Assembly: GCA_024349245.1 (NCBI GenBank)
Contig: JALDNG010000021.1
Location: forward strand, 684,501 to 748,500
Length of the DNA stretch: 64,000 nt
DNA from: Neodontobutis hainanensis
Lineage: Eukaryota; Chordata; Actinopteri; Gobiiformes; Odontobutidae
Direction: 5' to 3'
The translations under genes were made by a program, and so were the position numbers. Of the stretch, positions 1 through 12,200 are shown in pieces (position 1 is the first letter of the stretch; each line of letters starts with the position of its first letter). The notes under the pieces were generated by a model that was not told the DNA's origin, made no database searches, and saw only the letters and a program-made list of their open reading frames with translations.

Positions 1-95
1 GGGTTGGCTTTTATTTTGATCCCAGGAGTTTCGTCCTGATTTAGTCCTGTGTCAGAAAACCATGTCCTTCACTCATACTTTTGTCGCTCCCGCAG

Positions 96-263
96 ACTTC
101 CCAGACACCCGGTGATGAACTCGCCGGTCGTCACTGTCTCCGTCTTTAATAACCACACGTTTGTGAGCGGACACCTGGACCAGCCCATCCAGCTGGAGTT
201 CAAACTGTTGGAGACGGCCAATCGCAGCAAGCCTCTGTGTGTGCAGTGGAACCACAGCAGTCC
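96..263 (+). CDS. celsr3: celsr3 exon: end of GAIN domain, start of GPS
   Basis: Acceptor CCCGCAG ends at 95; donor GTACGT starts at 264. The exon opens with the third base of a codon. It encodes RLPRHPVMNSPVVTVSVF through TANRSKPLCVQWNHSS, the last beta strands of GAIN and the first GPS cysteine. The final two bases join G1221 to make a proline codon. Confidence 0.93.
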
Positions 264-3200
264 GTACGTCCACTCACGTTAAAGGCTCCTGGGTTGTGTT
301 AAAGAGGCTCGATGAGACACTCAATTCTTAATTCGTTACTGTAGGTAATTGTCAGCACAGTCCCGGTTTGGAGGAGCAGACAGGAGCACTGACACAGGCT
401 TTGTGTTGTTTATGTTGCTAACAGAGCCAGTAAACCTTATTACCCAGAAAGTATTTACATGGTTAGGAACATTTTGGAGTTGAACATCTGCTCTGATCTG
501 AAAAAAGAAGCCAAAATGCAGACGTCATTAAGTATAGGTTGAATTAATTTGCTTATTCCATGTTGACTTATTTCCAAAATGCAGTTTTTAAATTAGGATA
601 CTATCAGGTGTTGTGCTCAAAAGGGGGACCTGGACTCATTAAAAATCTGTTTGATTGCTATTAAATATTTATTACAAAATAAAAAATTCAACTAACAGAT
701 AATTCATTTGGTCTGCAAACTTTAGCGTCAATAATCTAGACCATGGGTTCCCAAACTAGGGTCCGGGGCCGCCTGGTGGACCACAAAGGTACTGCAGGGA
801 GAGTACCAGAGGATGTCTACATAAAAATAAATATCGTTTGAAAATTCTAAAAATATCTGGGAACGCAATCCATCTGCTTTGGGCCTTAGGACAGTGGCCA
901 GTTACTCGCAGGGTTAACACTGAGAGACAGACACTGGCAGACAACATTCACTCGCACATTCATTCTTAACTTTGAGTGAAAGTTTAAGATTGAGGCGAGC
1001 GTCACAGGATTTTCAGATTTTTAGGGGGGCTTTCGACTTTGGGAAAGGCTGCTCTAGACTTTGTTAGGTTGAAAACATAAACACAACTTCTTATTTTAGA
1101 GCACGTGAATGCAACACTTGTGTAAATGGGAGTTAAATACGTTCCTAGTAATTTATTTCAAGGAGCACAATATTTAAATGATCTAAATGTAATTACTGTT
1201 GATTATTTTTGGTTTGACAGGTACGACTCCGGGGGCTGCTGGACGGTCAGGGACTGTCTGGTGGTTTACAGAAACACATCTCACGTTCGCTGTCAGTGTC
1301 AGAGACTGGGGACGATCGGAGTCCTGATGGACAGCTCACACAGAGAGGTCAGGAAATAGGAAACTGAACTTTAGTCCTGTGTTAGACTTATTAACTGATG
1401 GTATAGTCCGGACTGAAGTCTGGTTTAGTCTTGGTACATAAGGCCTAAAGACATATTTATTATATATTAGATAATGTTTCTTGTTGTTTAGGTCCACCTG
1501 AAATCATTTAAGCTCAATAAATTTGGAGGAACCTGTTCTTTACCTGGAGAATTTGACACTGTGTGAACCACGTTGACCAGTATTTAGTCCAGTTATGTTA
1601 AGATTTGAATCCTTTTCTTTTTTTTTTTTTTTCATTGGTTACAGGACAACCAATCAGGAGGCTCGGAGTTCTTCCTTAGCAACACACATAGCAACAGAAC
1701 ACCATTAGATGGCATTGAAACTTTTTTAATAACTTGAAATTAATTTTGAATTTAATAAAAATACATACAAAACTTATACATTAACCCATTTAATCAATAT
1801 TTTTACCAGGAATAAAAATTTCAGAAATTAAAACATTTTATTCATTTTTTTTTATTATGAAAGAATGTGTCAATTAAGAAAAAAAATAAAAATAAATTAT
1901 ATATATATATATATATTTATTTATATTATGGCCAATTGAATATAGTGTTGTATATGAAGCATTCTCTTCTTAAATATAAATATTAGCAAATGTATTTTTT
2001 AGCTTTTCTGTTCTCTAATATCTTGGTTTAGTCTTGGTTTAGTCTTTTTGTAAAGTCCTGATTTAGACACGGAGTAGTTTAAGCCTATATTCTGTGGAAT
2101 CACTGGTACATTCAGTTTTAGATTGTGTTTTGTAAAGAGGCTGGACAGGTCTGTGAAAATACAAAGCACACATATTACAGATTATTTAATGCCTAATTTT
2201 ACCGTGAACTCAAAAGTGGATGTATTACTAAGATGCAAAAGCATATGTGCTTAATTGTGGCTGGTATATTGCTCGTTGTTCGTCTACAATCTACTTAATC
2301 AAATTAGTTAGATTTGGAAAATTCTTAGATTTAAACAGACTTTGCCTTTCCATGTTAAATTTTTATCTCACGTCCATTTCAGAATCCCTCTTGACTTTTC
2401 GATCTGCCTCCATGTCTCACTTTAGATAAATCTCCTCAAACCTTTTGCTCACATGGCGCAGTATATTTTCTTCTTTTATTGTTTATTCCTGAGGTTTACT
2501 TCTGAGTTGTATTGTGTTTAACTGGGCTTGTGGCAGCATTAACCCAGTGCCGGGTGTGAAACATTTCTGTGTCTCACTCTGTGTTTCTCCGGAGCAGCAG
2601 TTGGAGGGCGACCTGGAGACCCTGGCGCTCGTCTCTTACGCCTGTCTGTGCGTCTCGATGCTGGGCCTGTTGTTGACGGTGTTGGCCTTGTGCTGCCTCC
2701 GGCTTAAGTCCAACATCAGGAGCATCCACTGTAACACGGCGGCGGCCATGTTCCTCTCGGAGCTCGTCTTCCTGCTGGGAGTCAACCAGACCGAGCAACA
2801 GGTGAGTCCAGCTTTAACATGTATTTATTTTTGAGGAAAGATTGATCAATAGCACTGTGCTTTTAGATACGTAACAGAAATAGTCATGGCCACTTTAAAA
2901 CATGTCCAAATGCAGAGGCTTAAGTGTTATTAAATTTGGTGTTCATACCTTTTATAATTTTGAAAAAACTTAAGATTTTATGTTTTTTGTATTTTTGCGT
3001 TTTTGACTATTTCTCATTAGACTTTCACAAAAATTCACAAATACTTTATGACACCAAGTTCAGCTTTCAACCAGTCTTAACTTCCACCTATTTTTATGTT
3101 TTTCTTTTTACTTTTTAGACCTTTTTTAAATGAATAAGTTGTAACTCAAACACAAATTAAATGTTGTGCCTTTTTAGAAAATGATCCTCATAGTCTCCAA

Positions 3201-6200
3201 TTCTAAATCTGTTCAGTTTCTTTCCTTGTTTTTTACTCAAGTATCATTTAGTTTACAGTAATTATATACTCATACTTTAATTTAACATGTTTTTACGATT
3301 CAACATCTTCAGCTTCTTTTAAACAAATTCAACTTTTTCTCTTTTTTTTCTGCTCAATATAGTTTTTTATCATCTTTCTTATTTAAGCTTCATTCAACAT
3401 TTTTTCGCATTACATTTATGCGCATTTCAAGACATTTTATTTTTAGTAAACATTCTAGTTTACTTCTAATTTTCTCTTACCTGCTTATTTCCTTTTCTTT
3501 TTTTAGCTGCTTCTTTTCATTTTATTAAACAGCTGAATAATTCTGAATGTATTTTTTCATCAGTGTAAAACAGTTTCAGGACAGGTTCGTCTGAGCACAC
3601 AGTGTAAAAATCCTTTAAATGAATCCTCGTTTTTCCTCTCTGGACGTTGGCTTCTCTCGGTGAACAGAGAACTTCAACAATATGCTCTTCTCACGCTTCA
3701 CTTTCTGCTCCCGGAGTCTGTGGAGGAGTGTGAAATAAAAGTGTCTGGCTCCACTTTTGCCAAAGATTGTGCTTTTTCTGTCGTTGGGAAGTGAACACAG
3801 AGTCTTGAGATGTAATGGGAAAAAAAACACAAGATCTGAGGCTGTCCTTTTTCTTTTAAAGTGTTTTAAAGTGAACCTGCAGAATGTAACTCCACACCTC
3901 TCACTCCTCGCCTTTAGAGCATGTGAACAGCTATGGAAGCCCTGCAGGGACATGCTGAAATAGGTCTTGTGAAGGCACAAGACCAGCTGTGTTCAGTTTG
4001 TCCCCTCTGGGCTGCTGTAGAAAAACAAGAGAAACCAAGTGTCTTCTTCCACTTGGATCTTTTTGAGCTCAAAGTACTTATTCAAACTTCTCTGGTGTCA
4101 TCTAAACTAAAACATAGACCCTTTAATTCACTGTAAACAGGAACTGCAGGTACATGTTGGCAACAAAAGTTAAAGGAGTAACTTTTAGCCCCAAAATATA
4201 AATTCTCTCATGTGGACGGGTCTTACCGAATGGCTCTAAATACCTTATTGCATGACTCTGATTATGCTTTTGTCGCTGCTGTGGGCATGTCGTGTGAAGG
4301 AGGGTCTAAGACACACACTTACTGTAAAAAGACGGTTAAATACAGTGTTTATAGGCTTGTCCTGATATTAGCACCTGTTGTGAGTGTTTTTCCTCCTCGG
4401 GGCGAACAGAGGCGGCTCGTGGGTCTGATTAGTCTAATGCAGCTCGTTAACGACACTTCGTTTACAGTCGTCATTGATTCACAGTTTCCCGGAGACAGAC
4501 GGTAACTCACTGTTCATTAGTCTCCGGTGTAATTAAATCATGAACGGCTGTCGGCTCACGCTGGGTTTAATAAAGACGTGTTGGGCTCGTGCCAACATCG
4601 TCACACATCTCTCAGGCGTCATTCTTAGACCTTTTATCCTCTCCTTCTACGTGTTACCTCTTTGACCTTCAACGGGCTCAAACACTTTAAGTTGTAGTCA
4701 CTGGTTAAAACTTTAAATATCTTTTTGGCAGTAAGTTGAACCCAGGCTTAGTTTTTCCAGCACAGACCTGTTCAGTTTCCTGTTTCAGAAGAAGATTGGA
4801 AGTTAGTTCCTTCTAAATCTGGAGATAAAAGTCATGTGACGTGGATATCGAGACCCTTTATTCAATTTAATCAAAGGTGACCGGGCGACGGATGAGGATC
4901 TTGAATAATCAATGGGTTTCATTTTGTTATTTGTAGGTGTCTAGATCAGCTTTATACCAAGCATTTGTTTTACGAGATGGTCTTTGGGGAAATCTTCTCT
5001 GGACTTTCTACAATTTTTTTTCTCCAATTCCTCAAATTCATCACCAAATCCCCAAAACCTCAATGCCCACTGGTGATTTCATCAGGGAAAATGGAAAGAT
5101 ACTCTGTTGAGAGCTTAATTATACATCCACAGACTATACTTTGATGGATAATGAAGATAATATAAATAAATGTATTTGTCTTACTAAAGGTTCTCTAATA
5201 AGGCCACACAACATGCTCCAAATGGTGGCCCTTCAAAGTGAATATTGGTCTGTTTCTGTGTCTGGTGCAGTTCCTGTGCACGGTGGTGGCCATCCTGCTG
5301 CACTACTTCTTCATGTCGACGTTCGCCTGGATGTTTGTGGAGGGGCTCCATATTTACCGAATGCAAACGGAGCAAAGGAACATCAACTACGGAGCCATGA
5401 GGTTCTACTACGCCATCGGCTGGGGGGTCCCCGCCATCATCACCGGTAACACACTGTTTTCTGTCTGAAATAGACTTTTCTGTTATAAAAGGGCCTCAAA
5501 GTGAGGGCCTCATGCAGGTATTAAAGAACTCATTTTTAAAAAGCAAGGACCAGAACTAATACTAAACCTAAAGGGGCTTTGAAGGTTCTCAGTCATCCAG
5601 GTTAAAGCAAAAGCATCTGGACTTTGTCTCTAGTTCCAGGAGAATTTTAATTCTGAGATCAACTGTAAGAGAGCTTTATCTCCAGAGGGAGGGGCTTGAC
5701 CTGAAACTAAACCTGATTGGACCAGACTGTTCTGGTCTCATCGTCGAGACTCAGACCCTGAGTGTGAGCAGGTGATCGGACAAAGCTTGATGAGTGTTTG
5801 TTGAAGGAGCCAGAGTTAGTCCAGACTTAGACCAGGTCCAGACTCATGGAGGTCAGAGTTAGTCCAGATTTAGACCAGGTCCAGACTCATGGAGGTCAGA
5901 GTTAGTCCAGACTTAGACCAGGTCCAGACTCATGGAGGTCAGAGTTAGTCCAGATTTAGACCAGGTCCAGACTCATGGAGGTCAGAGTTAGTCCAGACTT
6001 AGACCAGGTCCAGACTCATGGAGGTCAGAGTTAGTCCAGTCTTAGACCAGGTCCAGACTCATGGAGGTCAGTGTTTGAAGGAGACAGAGTTAGTCCAGTC
6101 TTAGACCAGGTCCAGACTCATGGAGGTCAGTGTTTGAAGGAGACAGAGTTAGTCCAGTCTTAGACCAGGTCCAGACTCATGGAGGTCAGTGTTTGAAGGA

Positions 6201-9200
6201 GACAGAGTTAGTCCGGTCTTAGACCAGGTCCAGACTCACGGAGGTCAGAGTTAGTCCAGTCTTAGACCAGGTCCAGACTCACGGAGGTCAGAGTTAGTCC
6301 AGTCTTAGACCAGGTCCAGACTCATGGAGGTCAGAGTTAGTCCAGTCTTAGACCAGGTCCAGACTCATGGAGGTCAGTGTTTGAAGGAGACAGAGTTAGT
6401 CCAGACTTAGACCAGGTCCAGACTCATGGAGGTCAGTGTTTGAAGGAGACAGAGTTAGTCCAGTCTTAGACCAGGTCCAGACTCATGGAGTTCAGTGTTT
6501 GAAGGAGACAGAATTGGAATAAGATTTTTTATTTAATATATTAAATGATTGAGGTTTTCATTTAATCCTAAGAACAGACAAATATAACATCTTGGTTGGT
6601 CTTAGCGTCTAAAAACGAGACAAGACCAAGACCTTGCTCTAATGTTGTTGAAGATGGGGTTATTGTCTTTTTTTTCCACAGATCATTCTATAACAATATG
6701 CTACAGGTGACATAAGAATTTAAAATAAATAATAGTTCTCACCAAACCTCAAAGATTAGGACAGCATGATGGTTAAAACTGTGAGAAGTCTAATTAGTCT
6801 CAAAAACATTTTCATTTGAAGCTTCGACCCTCAGGACATTACAGTAGAACCTGTCCCGGGTTTGTTTCTGATTCGAGTCACGTCCTTCTTCCTCTTCGAC
6901 TCCTGCCTGTGTCAGGTTTATCTCCCTCTGACTCGACCCGTTTGACCTCGTCTCTGGATCTCTGAATCTCTTCATCTCTTTCTGTGTGTGTCTGATGCAG
7001 GTCTGGCCGTGGGGCTGGACCCTGAAGGCTACGGGAACCCAGACTTCTGCTGGATCTCCATCTACGATAAACTCATCTGGAGCTTCGCCGGACCCATCGC
7101 CATCGTCGTTCTGGTAAAACGCAAAACAAGAGTTCAGCTTTAAAATGCAAATGACAATTCATCCTATTATCTTCATTTAAAAACTGAAAAGACTTTTATC
7201 AAATGAATCAACATTATGTCTTTGGAGAAAATGTAGAATAAGCTAAAACCCTGGATAAAACCACAATAAGACCTAAAACCAGGACTAAACCAGAACTAAA
7301 CTGAGGCTGAACCTTGATTAACCCAGAAATAAACGCTGGATTAAGCTTGGACTAAACCTATAGGAGTAAAACTCACTAAATCAAGGACTAAACTAGATTT
7401 CAGGCAGGACTAAACAAAAACTAAACCTTGACAGGAAGAATTCTACCTCAAATGAACCTCTAATGAGTCTCGATCCTCGTCGATATTAGGGTCTCCATCG
7501 ATCGTCTGCTGCGGTCGCTCCGGGACAGCTCCAGTTTTCTCTGATGCCTGTCTATTATCTTTCTTTCAGATGAACGGAGCCATCTTCATGATCGTTACTA
7601 AGATGTCGTGTACCTCGTCGCAGAAGGAGACCAAGAAGCTCCCCGTCATGTGAGTAAAGAACGAGGTTATAGACGCATAAGAGCCTCTTGTACTCGTACT
7701 CGTCTGAAGTCTTCTGATACTTTCCTCTCTGCTCTGTGAGCTTTTCTTTACGTGTTTGGAAATATTTGGCAGTAATTGAAGATTCAACAAGTTGTGTTTT
7801 TCTTTTGAAGTAGAAAAGATGTTTTTATGAATGCTTCTGCTCAATGTCTTTGTTTTTTATAAATTGTCAGTTTTTTATTTATTTGATAATTTGCTAAAGG
7901 GGACATCAGTCAAACCAGACTTCAGTGGCTTTGTTAGTTGACTCATTTCCACAAAGACATTTATCTCTTTTTGCAAATGAACTCTTGATTTGTTCTTTAA
8001 ACACACAGAGAGCTGCAGAGTCTTATTGTCTTTGTTCACAAGATCCTCTGTGGCTCTCTGTCTCTTCTGCCCGAAACTGAACTGAACCGAACCAAACTAA
8101 ACTAAACTGAACCGAACCGAACCGAACTAAACTAAACTAAACTAAACTAAACTGAACCGAACCGAACCAAACCAAATCAAACTAAACCGAACCTAACCGA
8201 ACCAAACCAAACCAAACTAAACTAAACTGAACTGAACTGAACCGAACCGAACCGAACCGAACCGAACCAAACCAAACCGAACCGAACCGAACCGAACCGA
8301 ACTGAACTGAACTGAACCGAACCGAACCGAACCGAACCGAACCGAACCGAACCGAACCGAACTGAACTGAACTGAACCGAACCAAACCAAACCAAACTAA
8401 ACTGAACTGAACTGAACCGAACCGGTCAACTAAAGGTTAAAAACATTAAAAGGCACCTCAGAGTGAAATGTGAGGTGTCTTTATCATAAACACTGTTCCT
8501 TTAACGTCCTTGAAACACAGTGTCATTACCAGTTCGAGGTTTGTCTGAAGGCAACTGTGCAGAGGATAAACTGCTGAAGGGCACGGACCTTTCTCCTGGG
8601 GTCTGTCAGTGAGCAGATCCCAGTCACAGCTGGTTTAAAGGGCACGGACCTTTCTCCTGGGGTCTGTCAGTGAGCAGATCCCAGTCACAGCTGGTTTAAA
8701 GGGCACGGACCTTTCTCCTGGGGTCTGTCAGTGAGCAGATCCCAGTCACAGCTGCGTTGACCCTGCTTCGGTTTAAAGGGCACGGACCTTTCTCCTGGGG
8801 TCTGTCAGTGAGCAGATCCCAGTCACAGCTGCGTTGACCCTGCTTCGGTTTAAAGGGCACGGACCTTTCTCCTGGGGTCTGTCAGTGAGCAGATCCCAGT
8901 TACAGCTGGTTTAAAGGGCACGGACCTTTCTCCTGGGGTCTGTCAGTGAGCAGATCCCAGTCACAGCTGGTTTAAAGGGCACGGACCTTTCTCCTGGGGT
9001 CTGTCAGTGAGCAGATCCCAGTCACAGCTGCGTTGACCCTGCTTCGGTTTAAAGATATAACGGAAACATTTAGCGTCATTTACAGTTTGCTCTACTTTTA
9101 TTATCTGCTTTTAAATATTTCTAAACACTGCTGTATGAAGGAAAAGGAGAACAGAAACTGACACATTTTGAACTGAGCCAAAACCCAGACTTCATCCTGG

Positions 9201-12200
9201 TTCTGGCTCCGTCTCAGATCTTTGTTCCTCTCTGACATTAGAGTCTGTCTCACTGTGTTCATCTGTGTTTCCTCCAGAGCGACGATCCGCAGTGCCTTCC
9301 TGCTGCTCCTCGTGGCCACCTCCACCTGGCTCTGTGGACTGATGGCCGTCAACAACAGCATCCTGGCCTTTTACTACATCTTCAACGTGCTGTGCCTCGT
9401 CCAGGTAAACGCCTCACCTGTCCTTATGTCTCGGCCCCGAGCTCCAGGATCATGGTGTGTCTCTGTCTCAGGGCGTGTGCGTGCTGCTGGTCTTCACTGT
9501 CTTTAACTCCGAGGTGAAGGAGGCCTGGAGAGTTGTCTGTTTGGGGAAGAAGAGTCCGGGAGAGGAGCCGCCCAGACCTCCACACAACAACGTAAGAACA
9601 CGTTTCCTTTTCTTCACTTTCTCCTCAGTGTCAAAGCCGAGTCCGTAAGTGTGCCTTGGACTGAGATCCGGCAGAAATGACAGATTACAGCAGGTGTTTC
9701 TCAGTAACCTTTTCTTCAGAGGTTCCTCCAGAGTCCAGTCTAAAGTCCTCATGAGGGTATTTCTGGATTTGAAGTGCATCATCAGAAGGTTTCTAGACTG
9801 AATGTAAGCGAAAGTCAAACCAAACACAATAAAACTGTGTTATAAAGCAGTCTGAATGAAAAAAATACAACTTTATTAAACAACTAAAACAACAGTAAAG
9901 TCTAAAGGTGAGTCAACAACTGTATATATCAGAACTTCTTAAAACTAAATTATAAATGTAATGTGTTTATCAAGATCATCAGTTTTACAACAGAACATTT
10001 ATCAACAAGCACCCACCAGACAATCAGTGAAATATAATCTAAAACCTGAGAAAAAAAAGAATCTTGTGTGTAAACAGGTCACCTACACGGTTGTTTTTTT
10101 CTCTTAAATAAGCCAAATACTACATACTATATTATTTTTTGATTTAAGGTCTAATGGGGTTAAAGGTCTGTGTCCTTCGACTCGTTACAGATCTTTGGAG
10201 AAAACAGGGTTAAAAGCAGGGCCCTCTTTATTTCTGTAAAAAACTGGTAAAAAAGAGGAAGACGGGTTAACGCTGACCCCCGGGACAAAAGCAGGACAGG
10301 CTTTTGAACGACAGAGGTGGGTTTATTGTGAAAAACTGGGTCAGAGAGTGAGCCCTGAAGGCATCACAGAGAAATAATGGACAGACAGGAAGAAAGGGTC
10401 GAGTAATGAACAGAAGAGAGGAGGTCTTTTAAGGCTCAGATGTTGTTGTAAAAGAACCAAAGGAATCCTCTTCATTAAAACAATCTATTCTCAATACATA
10501 CTTTTGAGTCATTATTTGTTTTAAGACATGTTGTCCGTCTCTCGTAAAGACTCACTGGGAAGGTTCAACACTAGATTTAAAACCGTGAGATACAGAACTC
10601 TAGTGCTTTGTCTGCTTTAACAATGAAAGGCCACAGAATCTACAGCTCTGGGACAGTCCTGCTCGTTACACTGAACAGGTTTAGTTAAATGTTAGACGTC
10701 TTTGATAAATAATGCAAGGTTAAGCAATAAAAGCTGATGTAAATACACGTCTTTTCTGTGAAACAAAAGCTGTGGTGCATTGTAAATAAGTGACTAATGA
10801 TCGCGGGTAAGAAAGAGTTAACAATGCTATGAAGAGTTTCTGAGGCTGTACTACTTTTTACCTGTTTTACGTAAAATCATGTCGAAATAAACCCAATAAA
10901 TGACAATATTTGAACTCGTTAAATAATGTTGTTGCACAAAGCTCTGTGTCTAGATTTGAGAGAACGTTTAACATGTTCTCGTCTCTGATGTGTTGCTCCA
11001 GACACAGAACCCGTACCACAACGCGTCTCTGTTGGAGCAGAGTGGACTCCACAGAATCACTCTGGGGACCTCCACCGTCTCCTCCGTCAGCTCCGTCAGG
11101 TAACCTCACTGTTCACTCTTTGTGTTGAGACCTGGGGGTCATGGGGTCAAACCTTACTGTGGTTCTCAACAGCAGTTTCCTGAAAGAGCTTCAAAGAGCG
11201 TCTTCATCAGGGAAAACCCCCAAAAACCAGAAGGAGGATCCACTCCCAGGACATTTACAAATTCTATACATAGATTATTAAAAGAATTATAGTCCATTTA
11301 ATATCAGCAGGAAGCATCGTCATTAAGTTGGTTGTATCTAATAATGAGCTGTGGGACCCTAAGCCGTGTCAAAGAGGGAGGTCTTAACTCTAAATGTAGA
11401 GACTCTTTAACGTGAGCTGGAGCTGATTTCATCAAACAGGGGCTTTCTAAGTCCCATTCTAGTTTTAGAAAGGACCTACTACATTAATGAGCGACTGTGA
11501 TTCCTTTTGTAATATATATTTTTAGCAGATTTACAATAGAAAGTTCAGACTAAAATGCTGAATCTGTACATGAATCTGTTTTTCTGTGAGATATATTTGG
11601 TCTAAAAACGCTCCGGGACTTTCCTCTTGAGTTCCATGTGGGTCACTGTGACACGGCTGAAGAAGAAGTAAGAGTGTGTATTTAGAGCAACACTAATGGG
11701 CTACTGTCTGCACTGCTCTGTGTGTGACACTGAACACATGTCTGTGCAGAGAAAACCTTTTGGCTCGACAGACGCTGGAGCAGAACGTAGGCAACACCGG
11801 AGCCACAGACCTGGACGTGGCCATGTTTCACAGAGACGGAGGTAAAACACAACGAACCCGACCGCTTTTAAAGAAGTGTGGCATGTTCATTTAAAGGATG
11901 CACACAGACCTCAGCAATAAAGGATTCATTTACAGTTCAAGGGATCTTCTTTACAAACAAACAGCATAAAACACACAAAAACATTAGGAACAATGATTCA
12001 AAAAATTGGAGGATTAGTCTTATAAATCCAGTTCCATTTAGGACATAGAAAGGTTGACTGTAGACTTAAATACTTAAAGCTCCACTTCCTGATTTAGTTT
12101 TTGTCCCTGTCTCAGACTCTCCTCCAAAAACAGGAGGCACCTCTCCTGCTTCTGTTTTATCCAAGAAGTAAAACCAGACCTCCAAAATTTAGCATTAGCT

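Noticed and set aside
3615..4505. Open frames of 67-121 codons in the celsr3 TM2-TM3 intron
   Set aside because: No family resemblance, no splice context, both strands equally open, and low-complexity composition.
8182..8385. 67-codon minus-strand open frame reading repeated VRFGS
   Set aside because: It is the translation of a 5-bp tandem array, which stays open in several frames; no gene context.
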